A stretch of 64,000 nucleotides of DNA from JARYGU01 sp033795365 (GTDB lineage Bacteria > Pseudomonadota > Alphaproteobacteria > Rhizobiales > Rhizobiaceae): assembly GCA_033795365.1 (NCBI GenBank), contig JARYGU010000025.1:1-64000 (forward strand), in the 5' to 3' direction. Shown here one piece after another: positions 24,796-32,665 of the stretch. The notes below the pieces were generated by a model. It was not told where the DNA came from, did not search any database, and saw nothing but the letters and a program-made list of their open reading frames with translations. How positions within the stretch are numbered: the stretch's first letter is position 1; every line of letters starts with the position of its first letter. The position numbers were made by a program, and so were the translations under genes.

Positions 24796-25512
24796 GTGCC
24801 CGTACTGACGAAACATCATCGCTGCTACGACCTCGAACACGATTTGGAGAAAGCTCTCAATCGTGTCGATTTCTTCCGCATATTTCACACCATGGCGCTG
24901 CGCTACGGCTTCGACCATTTCGGCATATTGCAGCTTGCCAAGGAACATGAGGCAAGCCAGCTCAGCAACCGCCTCGTGCTCAACGACCTGCCTGCCGGCC
25001 TTTCCGAGGCGTACGACAAACGCCACCATTTCAGCCGCTCCGCGATGTTCAGGAGCTTCCACAAATCGGCGATACCGAGCGTGTGGAAAAGCGGCGATGT
25101 CGAGGCCGGCGACAGCGAGGGGTCCGACCTGCTCGAACAACTCGGCTTCGACCTGGCCGCCTGCGTCCCCGTTCAGGCGGTCAGCGGCATGCGCTTCGTG
25201 GTCATGTTCTTCGGCGACGGCGAGGATATAGGGCAAACGGAGCACCAGGCGCTTTGCTACGAAGCGGAATGCGCCTTCGACTATTTCTACCGCGCAGTCC
25301 TCGCGACCAAGGCAGGCATGGGGCTGACGCCGCGGGAGACGGAAATACTGCGGTGGATTTCCTACGGGAAAACGGCAAGCGAAATCGCGCTGATCGTCTC
25401 CGTTTCCGAGCATACGGTAAACTCGCACACGGCGACGATCCTGAAAAAGCTCGACGTCGTCAACCGCACCCAGATGGTCGCCAAAGCGATAAGGGAGCAG
25501 ATCATCCAATAG
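24796..25512 (+). CDS. LuxR-family regulator with degenerate autoinducer domain
   Basis: The 238-residue protein has an N-terminal autoinducer-binding-like domain (about 15-165) and a C-terminal LuxR helix-turn-helix (about 175-235, LTPRETEILRWISYGKTASEIA). No LuxI synthase is nearby. The conserved D-P pair of acyl-homoserine-lactone pockets appears replaced (HHFSRSAMF), so canonical AHL binding is doubtful. The start is GTG, with AAGG upstream. It is divergent from dppA, which may be a target. Confidence 0.85.
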   Translation: MPVLTKHHRCYDLEHDLEKALNRVDFFRIFHTMALRYGFDHFGILQLAKEHEASQLSNRLVLNDLPAGLSEAYDKRHHFSRSAMFRSFHKSAIPSVWKSGDVEAGDSEGSDLLEQLGFDLAACVPVQAVSGMRFVVMFFGDGEDIGQTEHQALCYEAECAFDYFYRAVLATKAGMGLTPRETEILRWISYGKTASEIALIVSVSEHTVNSHTATILKKLDVVNRTQMVAKAIREQIIQ

Positions 25513-25669
25513 AGCTTCGGGAGATCTCTCTCCTACCAGATTAAAGAGACTTGTGAATGAACGTCGGGCAGATAAGAGTACCGGCGGATGTGGAGACGAT
25601 ATCGGCGGCTCCGCCGAAGCGGATACGGTCTCCGGACGCCCTTTCGACTGCATAGGTTCAGCAATCGCC

Positions 25670-26074
25670 ATGACAGCCAAAGTGCATATATTGCTCGTTG
25701 ACGACGATCCGGCCGAAAACCTGATCCTCAACGCCCTGATGCGCAAAGTCGTCAACTTCGACATCGAACTGCATTACACGGAGACGATCGACGCCGCGCT
25801 GGACTTCATCCGCGCCGGGAACCGCATCGACATGATCCTGATGGACAACCGTCTGCAGCCGCAGGCCGATTTTCGCGAGACGGTGCCGGAGCTGCGGCGC
25901 CACGGCTATATCGGGCCGATCGGCGTGATATCCTCTTCGATCAGCGATGCCTATTTCCAGAGGATCGAGGACTATGGCGTCGATTTCCGCATCGACAAGG
26001 CCGAACTCGATCCGACGAGCATCGGCTTCATCATTCAGGAATATCTCGGCAGGGATGAGGGCGCCGCAATCTAA
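25670..26074 (+). CDS. single-domain response regulator
   Basis: The 134-residue product is a receiver domain alone: acidic pocket DDD near residues 10-12 (ILLVDDDPAEN), phosphoacceptor D59 in LMDNRLQ, the S/T switch in VISSSIS and lysine in RIDKAEL. There is no output domain, so it would act by protein contact or as a phosphate sink. No kinase is adjacent. An upstream in-frame ATG at 25553 would add 39 residues of non-receiver sequence and is less likely. Confidence 0.85.
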   Translation: MTAKVHILLVDDDPAENLILNALMRKVVNFDIELHYTETIDAALDFIRAGNRIDMILMDNRLQPQADFRETVPELRRHGYIGPIGVISSSISDAYFQRIEDYGVDFRIDKAELDPTSIGFIIQEYLGRDEGAAI

Positions 26075-26076
26075 TG

Positions 26077-26177
26077 TTGTCGCGCAAAAGTGTGCAGCGG
26101 TTTTGCGCTAACGACATGCATCAAAACGAAGACTTAAAGCGCAGGAAGCGAATCCGAGAGATCGCGACGCGCTTTAA
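26077..26177. repeat. rhizobial intergenic palindromic repeat (about 100 bases)
   Basis: Two stems are visible: GCGCAAAA with TTTTGCGC (26082-26108) and TTAAAGCGC with GCGCTTTAA (26134-26177). The sequence between, with its GATAACGACATGCAT-like stretch, resembles an element I recognise as scattered between genes in Rhizobium and Sinorhizobium genomes. It lies between two convergent genes and may act as a terminator. Confidence 0.65.
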
Positions 26178-26215
26178 GAATCAAAACTCGATCTGCTGCC
26201 GGGCGCCGCCGTAAC

Positions 26216-26683
26216 TCAGGCGGCCGGCTTTTCCAAGACCGGGCGGGCAGTGTCGATACCCAGAAGCATGCCGATCTGCGGCCGCGCCTTCACGAGATCG
26301 TCGATCGTATATTGCTGCAGCACCTCGAAGAAGGCGTTCAGCGCCTTGCGCAGCGCCGAATTCAGGCCGCAGCTGTCGACGAGCGGGCACTCGATTTCGC
26401 CGGCCTCGAAACACTCGGCCATGGCGAAGGAATCTTCCGTCACCTTGACGACGTCGAAGAGCGTGATCGCGGAAGCGGGTTTCGGCAGGCGCACGCCGCC
26501 GTTACGGCCGCGGACGGTCTCGACCAGCCCGGCCCTTGTCAAAGGCTGCAGGATCTTGAAGAGGAACAGCTCGGAAACGCCATAAGCGCGCGCGATCTCC
26601 GGAATCCGGCTGAGCTTGTCACCGTTCGCAGCGCAGTACATGAGCATGCGCACGGCGTAGTTGGTTTGTTTCGTCAGACGCAT
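26216..26683 (-). CDS. rirA: rhizobial iron regulator RirA (Rrf2 family)
   Basis: RirA represses iron-uptake genes when iron and Fe-S clusters are plentiful. The 155-residue protein starts MRLTKQTNYAVRMLMYCAAN and has cysteines 91, 99 and 105 (AECFEAGEIECPLVDSC), the exact cluster ligands of RirA. The start at 26683 is the conserved one; an upstream in-frame ATG adds 22 residues. It is divergent from fbpA, and its promoter region holds an Irr-box-like palindrome. Confidence 0.96.
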   Translation of the reverse strand: MRLTKQTNYAVRMLMYCAANGDKLSRIPEIARAYGVSELFLFKILQPLTRAGLVETVRGRNGGVRLPKPASAITLFDVVKVTEDSFAMAECFEAGEIECPLVDSCGLNSALRKALNAFFEVLQQYTIDDLVKARPQIGMLLGIDTARPVLEKPAA

Positions 26684-26733
26684 CTCAGTCTCCGAATTCC
26701 GTTTCCTGATCCCACATATAGGATGGATTGCAG

Positions 26734-26750
26734 TTTGGAACAATTCCAAA
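26734..26750. promoter_or_regulatory. Irr-box-like palindrome before rirA
   Basis: TTTGGAA-CAA-TTCCAAA is a perfect 7-3-7 inverted repeat 51 bases upstream of rirA. It differs only at one symmetric base pair from the iron control element TTTAGAA-N3-TTCTAAA as I remember it, the target of Irr. Irr control of rirA has been reported in Agrobacterium. Confidence 0.6.
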
Positions 26751-26811
26751 AAAGAAGATTCTCACATTCATGTTATCTCTCCTATGGCCGATTGACTGAA
26801 TCCCCCCGGCA

Positions 26812-26829
26812 GCTAAACGTGACTTTAGC
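26812..26829. promoter_or_regulatory. inverted repeat before fbpA
   Basis: GCTAAA-N6-TTTAGC lies 32-49 bases upstream of the fbpA start and overlaps a possible -10 of a promoter with TTGACT at 26792. It does not fit the simple TGA-N9-TCA form of RirA sites, so the regulator is uncertain. Confidence 0.45.
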
Positions 26830-26860
26830 AGTTAAGAATAAACACGATCAGGAGGCTAAA

Positions 26861-27904
26861 ATGAAACTGCTCAGAAATTCCATCGCGGCACTATCGCTCG
26901 CGGCCGCCGCCGTGGCAACCGCCGCGCCGGCTCATGCGGACGGGGAGGTCAATATCTATTCCTACCGGCAGCCGGATCTGATCAAACCGCTGCTCGACGA
27001 ATTCAGCAAGGAGACCGGCATTACGACCAATGTGCTCTTCCTCGACAAGGGACTGGTCGAGCGCATCCAGGCGGAAGGCGCCAACTCGCCCGCCGACGTC
27101 ATCATGACGGTCGACATCTCGCGGCTGACGGAAGCCAAGGATGCCGGCGTCACGCAAGCCGTCGACAGCGAGATCATCAACAAGGACATTCCCGCGCAAT
27201 ATCGCGATCCGGATGGCAACTGGTTCGGTCTCACCACCCGCGGGCGCGTCGTCTACGCCTCCAGAGACCGCGTCCAGCAGGATGCGATCACCTATGAGGA
27301 GCTCGCCGACCCGAAGTGGAAGGGCAAGATCTGCACGCGTGACGGCCAGCACGCCTACAATATCGGTCTCATTTCCTCGATCATCGCGCACAAGGGCGAA
27401 GCCGAAGCCGAGACGTGGCTGGCGGGCTTCCGCAACAATCTCGCCCGCAAGCCAGACGGCGGCGACCGCGACCAGGCCAAGGCCATCATGGCCGGCGAAT
27501 GCGATATCGCGCTCGGCAACACCTATTATGTCGGCCTGATGATGACGAACGAAAAGGAGCCGGAACAGAAGGACTGGGCGAAGGCGATCAAGGTCCTCTT
27601 CCCGAATTCCGACGACCGCGGCACCCATGTCAACATTTCCGGCATGGCGATGGCGAAGAATGCGCCGAACAAGGAAAACGCCCAGAAGCTCATGGATTTC
27701 CTTGCGTCCGGCGAAGCGCAGAAGATCTATGCCGAGCAGGTCTACGAATATCCGGTGATGCCGGGCGCCGAGCCTTCCGAGATCGTCAAGTCCTTCGGCG
27801 AGATCAAGCCGGACACGCTGTCGCTCGCCGATATTGCGGCCAACCGCAAGAAAGCCTCGGAGCTGGTGGACAAGGTAAGCTTCAACGACGGACCGCAGAT
27901 GTAA
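26861..27904 (+). CDS. fbpA: iron(III) ABC transporter substrate-binding protein
   Basis: The 347-residue periplasmic protein has a signal peptide (MKLLRNSIAALSLAAAAVAT, cleavage near AHA-DG) and the ferric-binding FbpA/FutA fold. The tandem iron-ligand tyrosines are Y222 and Y223 in GNTYYVG, with NIYSYRQPDL near the mature N-terminus. AGGAGG precedes the ATG. It is divergent from rirA, which fits iron control. A permease candidate lies 9 kb away at 36880; no ATPase of this system is in the window. Confidence 0.93.
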   Translation: MKLLRNSIAALSLAAAAVATAAPAHADGEVNIYSYRQPDLIKPLLDEFSKETGITTNVLFLDKGLVERIQAEGANSPADVIMTVDISRLTEAKDAGVTQAVDSEIINKDIPAQYRDPDGNWFGLTTRGRVVYASRDRVQQDAITYEELADPKWKGKICTRDGQHAYNIGLISSIIAHKGEAEAETWLAGFRNNLARKPDGGDRDQAKAIMAGECDIALGNTYYVGLMMTNEKEPEQKDWAKAIKVLFPNSDDRGTHVNISGMAMAKNAPNKENAQKLMDFLASGEAQKIYAEQVYEYPVMPGAEPSEIVKSFGEIKPDTLSLADIAANRKKASELVDKVSFNDGPQM

Positions 27905-27938
27905 GCCTCCCAAGCACTCTGCGCGACCGGACGGCGGC

Positions 27939-28046
27939 CTGCTGCACAATTGCCTGGATCGGAAGCGATTTAGGCGTGAATTATGCAGCAGATTAAAAGC
28001 GCTACAGCGTCCCTTGCGCGTCAGGAATGACGCGCGGCGCTGTAGC
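27939..28046. repeat. RIME-type intergenic element (108 bases)
   Basis: Two large palindromes lie side by side: 27939-27991 with ends CTGCTGCA and TGCAGCAG, and 28001-28046 with ends GCTACAGCG and CGCTGTAGC. The total of 108 bases and the two-palindrome layout match the Rhizobium-specific intergenic mosaic element RIME1. It lies 34 bases after fbpA. Confidence 0.85.
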
Positions 28047-28177
28047 CGCCGCCGTCCGCTTTTTCAAAGCATGCCTCACGAACAAGGCCTCCTCTTTGGC
28101 CGGTCCGGTCGCAAATATCCGTCGCAAAACCGATCCAAAAACTCCGGAATTTTGCAGCGAAAGCACAATGCGGATTC

Positions 28178-28911
28178 ATGCGTCCATTCAATATCATTAT
28201 CGCGACCCTAGCCCTTTTCCTTTTGCCCGTCGGGGTCAACGCTCAATCATCTCGACAGCAATTCACCGTGCCGACGGCCAGCGGCGGGGTTCTGGTCGAG
28301 AGCTTCGGAAATTGCACGAATGCAACTTGCCCAGCCGTTATGATCTTGAGCGGCAGCAAGGGCTTTGGATCGCCCGTTTATGACGAGATCGGCCAGACGA
28401 TACGGGCGGCAGGTTTGAATGCCTACCCGACCTCGACGCTATCGCCAAGGCGAGCGGAGCACGGGCTCGCATCGCCTATTATGCGCAGCGGTTGCCGGAC
28501 TGGATTTCCGCCGTTCAAGGCGTGGCCGCCTATCTCGAGGGGCAATCGCGCCACGGCGGGAAGGTCGGCGTTCTCGGAGTTTCCCTTGGCGCGCAAATCG
28601 CTTCGGCTGCTTCAGTCGGGCGAGTCGATATCGACGCTCTGGTGCTGGTCGATGGCGGTTTGCCGAACGGCTATTCGCAGCCTGTCGGCTCATTGCCGCC
28701 CCTGCTTCTGATTTGGGGCAGCGCCGACCGGACGTTTCCCTTGTCGATCGCCCGGGAGCTGCAACGGACGGCGCAGCAGCTTGGTGGGCCTATCACCCTT
28801 GATGTTTACGACGGCGGGGCGCACGACTTTTTCTTGAAATCCGGAACCCGGAACGCCGACGCAGCTCATCAGAGCGCGGCAGATTTTCTAGCATCATATT
28901 TGTCGCGGTAG
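28178..28911 (+). pseudogene. secreted alpha/beta hydrolase, frameshifted
   Basis: The first frame encodes a signal peptide (MRPFNIIIATLALFLLPVGV, then NAQ) and the N-terminal half of a dienelactone-hydrolase-like protein. Near 28424-28429 the reading shifts by one base-frame, and the rest follows in the other frame: YYAQRLPDWISAVQG, the nucleophile elbow GVSLGA, the acidic stretch and the late GGAHDFF histidine. All catalytic elements are present, so one small indel separates this from an intact gene. Either it decayed recently or the assembly has an error here. Confidence 0.75.
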
Positions 28912-28957
28912 TCCTAAATTCCACGATAAAATCGGGGAGCCGGAAGCTGGAGGAAAA

Positions 28958-28999
28958 TCTGTCGCAAACTCAGGTGCAGAAGCCTGGGCTTGCGACAGA
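28958..28999 (-). terminator. terminator after mmsA
   Basis: TCTGTCGCAA and TTGCGACAGA pair, with inner CAGG/CCTG pairing; on the minus strand the hairpin is followed by TTTTCC. It lies 60 bases past the mmsA stop. Confidence 0.75.
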
Positions 29000-29061
29000 A
29001 AGTATTCCACATACGGATTACGGCCGGCCTTTTTGGGGGCCTCAATACGAATGCTTGCCGG

Positions 29062-30558
29062 TCACTTCATCGTCGGCATGACGAACTCGGCGCCGTCCTT
29101 GATGCCCGACGGCCAGCGGCTCGTGACCGTCTTGGTGCGGGTCCAGAACTTGATCGAGTCCGTGCCGTGCTGGTTGAGGTCGCCGAAGGAGGAGGACTTC
29201 CAGCCGCCGAAGGAATGGTAGGCGAGCGGTACCGGGATCGGCACGTTGACGCCGACCATGCCGATATTGATGCGGCTCGCGAAGTCGCGCGCCGCGTCGC
29301 CGTCGCGGGTGTAGATCGCGACACCATTGCCGTATTCGTGCTTCATCGGCAGATCGAGCGCTTCCTCGTAGTTCTTCGCACGCACGACGGAAAGCACGGG
29401 TCCGAAGATCTCGGTCTTGTAGATCTCCATGTCGGGCGTGACGTTGTCGAACAGGCAGCCTCCGACGAAATAACCGTCCTCGTAGCCCTGGAGCTTGAAG
29501 TTGCGCCCGTCGACGACGAGCTTCGCGCCTTCCTCGACACCCTTGTCGATCAACCCCTTGATGCGCGCATGCGCTTCCTTGGTCACGACCGGGCCCATGT
29601 CCGCCTTCTCGTCCGTATAGGGGCCGACGCGCAGGCCTTCCACCATCGGCACCAGCTTGTCTATCAGCCGGTTTGCGGTTTCCTCGCCGACCGGAACGGC
29701 AACCGAGATCGCCATGCAGCGCTCGCCGGCCGAACCGTATCCGGCGCCCATCAGCGCATTTGCGGCCTGGTCGAGGTCGGCGTCCGGCATGATGATCATG
29801 TGGTTCTTGGCGCCGCCGAAGCACTGCGCGCGTTTGCCGTTCATCGCCGCGGTGCCGTAGACGTAGCGGGCGATCGGCGTCGAACCGACGAAGGAGACGG
29901 CCGAGATGTCCGGATGCGTCAGGATGGCGTCGACCGCGCCCTTGTCGCCGTTGACGACATTGAGGATGCCCGCCGGAAGACCGGCTTCGATCATCAGTTC
30001 GGCAAGGCGGATCGGCACGGACGGGTCACGCTCCGAGGGTTTCAGGATGAAGGCGTTGCCGCAGGCGATCGCCGGCGCGAACATCCACATCGGGATCATC
30101 GCCGGGAAGTTGAACGGCGTGATACCGGCGCCGATGCCGACGGGCTGGCGGATCGAATACATATCGATCCCCGGGCCGGCCCCTTCGGTGAATTCGCTCT
30201 TGGAAAGATGCGGGATGCCGATGACGAATTCGCAGACTTCGAGACCGCGGACGATGTCGCCCTTGGAGTCCTCGACCGTCTTGCCGTGCTCCTTCGAAAG
30301 CATCTCGGCCAGTTCGTTCATGTTGTCGTTCAGAAGCTGGACGAATTTCATGAAGACGCGCGCGCGCCGCTGCGGATTGGTCGCCGCCCATTTCGGCTGC
30401 GCGGCCTTGGCGCTTGCGACGGCTGCGGCGAGTTCCGCGTCGCTGGCAAGCGCCACGGTCGCCTGAACCTCGCCGGTCGCCGGATTGTAGACATTGGCTG
30501 TGCGGCCGCTGGTGCCTGCGACCTGCTTGCCGTCGATAAAGTGGCCGATCTCGCGCAT
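29062..30558 (-). CDS. mmsA: methylmalonate-semialdehyde dehydrogenase (CoA-acylating)
   Basis: MmsA converts malonate or methylmalonate semialdehyde with CoA and NAD+ to acetyl-CoA or propionyl-CoA, in valine and inositol breakdown. The 498-residue protein has the family markers FNFPAMIPMWMF, the nucleotide-binding FVGSTPIARYVY and catalytic C281 in GSAGERCMA. It stands alone with a divergent LysR-type gene, not in an inositol operon, which fits a role in valine or beta-alanine metabolism. An inverted repeat at 30602-30644 is a candidate operator. Confidence 0.95.
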   Translation of the reverse strand: MREIGHFIDGKQVAGTSGRTANVYNPATGEVQATVALASDAELAAAVASAKAAQPKWAATNPQRRARVFMKFVQLLNDNMNELAEMLSKEHGKTVEDSKGDIVRGLEVCEFVIGIPHLSKSEFTEGAGPGIDMYSIRQPVGIGAGITPFNFPAMIPMWMFAPAIACGNAFILKPSERDPSVPIRLAELMIEAGLPAGILNVVNGDKGAVDAILTHPDISAVSFVGSTPIARYVYGTAAMNGKRAQCFGGAKNHMIIMPDADLDQAANALMGAGYGSAGERCMAISVAVPVGEETANRLIDKLVPMVEGLRVGPYTDEKADMGPVVTKEAHARIKGLIDKGVEEGAKLVVDGRNFKLQGYEDGYFVGGCLFDNVTPDMEIYKTEIFGPVLSVVRAKNYEEALDLPMKHEYGNGVAIYTRDGDAARDFASRINIGMVGVNVPIPVPLAYHSFGGWKSSSFGDLNQHGTDSIKFWTRTKTVTSRWPSGIKDGAEFVMPTMK

Positions 30559-30601
30559 GGGAAATTCCTCCGGTTGTTATGACGGGATCATCGCACTACA
30601 A

Positions 30602-30644
30602 TTTGCACAACTCAATCGCCTTCAGTAAGGAACCGTTGTGCAAA
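30602..30644. promoter_or_regulatory. long inverted repeat in the mmsA promoter region
   Basis: TTTGCACAAC and GTTGTGCAAA are perfect 10-base inverted arms 23 bases apart, 44-86 bases upstream of mmsA. Each arm is itself nearly palindromic. The rest of the 309-base mmsA-LysR gap (to 30867) shows nothing I can name. Confidence 0.55.
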
Positions 30645-30867
30645 AATTAAAGTCGTTCGTGGGCATTGCGCGTCATATCCCCCTCTGCGCTGCCGAGCAG
30701 CGCGCCCACAACCGGGGAGATCGGCAAGGGGCTCGAACATCGCCCCGAATTCAGCGTCGTCCTTGGGCGAAGCACTGCAGCGATTCGCCCTCCCTTCTTG
30801 TGAAGGAGATGCCCGGCAGGGCAAAGTGGGGCGTTTCGGAACGCGCCTATCCGGCAGACGTCTCCCG

Positions 30868-31749
30868 ATGAACTGGGACGACGCCCGCATGTTCCTCGCC
30901 GTGGCGCGCACCGGTCAGATCCTCGCCGCGTCGAGGCGGCTCGGCGTCAACCACGCGACCCTGAGCCGCAGGGTCAGCGCGCTCGAGGAGGACCTGAAGA
31001 CGCGCCTGCTGGTACGCCGCACGAACGGCTGCGAACTCACGGCGGAGGGCGAAGCGTTCCTGCGGGCCGCCGAACGCATGGAAACGGAGATGCTTTCCGT
31101 GCAGGCGAGCATCGGGCGGATCGACACGGCAGTCGCGGGCACGGTCAGGATCGGCGCGCCGGACGGATTCGGCGTCTCCTTCCTTGCGCCGCGGCTGGGT
31201 CAGCTCACCGCACGCCACCCCCAACTCAAGATCCAGCTCGTGCCGGTGCCCCGCTCCTTCTCCCTCTCCCAGCGCGAGGCCGATATCGCCATCACACTCG
31301 AAAGGCCGGAACAGGGACGGCTGGTTTCGGCCAAGCTCACGGACTATACGCTCGGCCTCTATGCTTCCCGCTCCTATCTCGCGCAGGATGGTACGCCTGC
31401 AACGGTCGAGGAGCTCAAACAGCACCGGCGCGTCGGATATGTGGAAGACCTGATCTTCACCGCCTCGCTCAACTTCACCGGCGAGATCATGCGAAGCTGG
31501 GACGCCGCCTTCGAGATTTCCAGCGCGACGGGTCAGACCGAAGCGGTGCGCTCCGGCGCCGGCATCGGGATCCTGCACGACTATATCGCCCGGCAATATC
31601 CCGAGCTGGTGCGCCTCCTCCCGGAAACCTCGATCCGGCGCGCCTACTGGACCACCTGGCACGAAAGCGCGCGCGATCTCGCGCGCGTACGCACGGTCGC
31701 CGAATTCGTCCAGGAACTGGTGGCGAGGGAGCACAGGATTTTTCTGTAA
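30868..31749 (+). CDS. LysR-family transcriptional regulator, divergent from mmsA
   Basis: The 293-residue protein starts MNWDDARMFLAVARTGQILA with a LysR winged helix (about 1-60) and a LysR substrate-binding domain (about 88-290). Its subgroup resembles LysR regulators that open with a NWDDLR-type motif. The divergent position next to mmsA suggests control of that gene. An upstream in-frame ATG at 30763 would add 35 residues and is rejected because the helix-turn-helix begins at MNWDD. Confidence 0.9.
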   Translation: MNWDDARMFLAVARTGQILAASRRLGVNHATLSRRVSALEEDLKTRLLVRRTNGCELTAEGEAFLRAAERMETEMLSVQASIGRIDTAVAGTVRIGAPDGFGVSFLAPRLGQLTARHPQLKIQLVPVPRSFSLSQREADIAITLERPEQGRLVSAKLTDYTLGLYASRSYLAQDGTPATVEELKQHRRVGYVEDLIFTASLNFTGEIMRSWDAAFEISSATGQTEAVRSGAGIGILHDYIARQYPELVRLLPETSIRRAYWTTWHESARDLARVRTVAEFVQELVAREHRIFL

Positions 31750-31779
31750 CGCCTCACGGCGTCGGGCATGACCGATCAA

Positions 31780-32217
31780 CTACTCCGTGACGGTCTGGGC
31801 GAAACATCTTGCCAGCGTGTCTGGGGCCCCAAGCTTTTTGGCCCAACGGATTAACTCAGGCTTATCCGAAGGATCGGCCCATCCGCCCCACACGTCTTTG
31901 AATTGCTTATTGCCGTTCGCCCCCTCGAAGAAGAGAACGCCGTCATCGGTTTCCGGTGTCGAAACGTAGACAGCGCTCCACAGTTCGCCTTCCATTACGG
32001 AATAGAGTTTCACCTGAGACGGTTTCACCTTCCCGTTCAACGCCTTGGCGACCAGAGACGCATATTCGTGCTTGCGCGCATCGGTGATCGCCACGGCAAC
32101 GCCCGTGCAGGGATTCGCGGCAGCGGCGAAAGTCGGAGCGATGATCGAGCCTGCCAGCAGGAGGCCGGCAACTTCTCCAAAACGGCGAGAACTCGGGGCG
32201 AAAAGCGCCTTTCGCAT
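31780..32217 (-). CDS. secreted protein of unknown function
   Basis: The 145-residue product has a signal peptide, MRKALFAPSSRRFGEVAGLL, ending near TFAAAA, then a small mature domain with two cysteines (NPCTG and ARCFAQ), perhaps disulfide-linked. The mature part has acidic and aromatic stretches (DGVLFFEGANGNKQF) but I do not recognise a family. It is convergent with the LysR-type gene. The start at 32217 is chosen to place the signal peptide at the N-terminus. Confidence 0.75.
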   Translation of the reverse strand: MRKALFAPSSRRFGEVAGLLLAGSIIAPTFAAAANPCTGVAVAITDARKHEYASLVAKALNGKVKPSQVKLYSVMEGELWSAVYVSTPETDDGVLFFEGANGNKQFKDVWGGWADPSDKPELIRWAKKLGAPDTLARCFAQTVTE

Positions 32218-32439
32218 GGTTTGTCCCTTCCCGGTATTCCTCATCCTGCATCGCCGGCATTTCGCTGGCGAGCCGATAAGTTGCACAAATACGCAAATAG
32301 CTGCAATGGGGCCGGAGGGATTATGAACCGGGCAGGTACAGATAGAGGCCGCTTGACATGCGCTCGAGCGCCTCTTCGAGCGCAAGAGATGCAACCTGCC
32401 GACGCTGGTTTTTCCCGCTCGCTTCGAATGAAAGAGAAA

Positions 32440-32516
32440 TGGTACGGTTGGGTGGTCTCGAACCACCGACCTCAGGTGCCACAAACCTGCGCTCTAACCA
32501 ACTGAGCTACAACCGC
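32440..32516 (-). tRNA. tRNA-His (GTG)
   Basis: The minus strand folds as a full cloverleaf: acceptor GCGGTTG, D arm with AGTTGGTTA, anticodon loop TTGTGGC (anticodon GTG), T arm with GGTTCGAACC and an encoded CCA. The usual extra G at -1 is absent (the base is T), the first pair is G-U and the discriminator is A73. This is the alphaproteobacterial form of tRNA-His. Confidence 0.95.
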
Positions 32517-32598
32517 ACTTGTTGAAGCGCCTTGCGCTTGGCCGTCACATACGGGCAGCGAAGTTTTTTTGCAAGGCCCTTATTGCCCCTTGGGCATC

Positions 32599-32631
32599 AA
32601 AAAAGGGCCGGCCATGCTGGCCGACCCTTTA
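32599..32631 (-). terminator. terminator after the phasin gene
   Basis: On the minus strand AAAGGG, GGCC, GGCC and CCCTTT pair in a hairpin followed by TTTTG, about 35 bases past the phasin stop. Confidence 0.85.
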
Positions 32632-32665
32632 TCCGAAGGTTCGAAACCGGTGTCGATCTCGCCGC

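Noticed and set aside
30638..30871. 77-codon open frame before the LysR gene
   Set aside because: It starts inside the inverted repeat, lacks a ribosome binding site and shows no coding-like composition.
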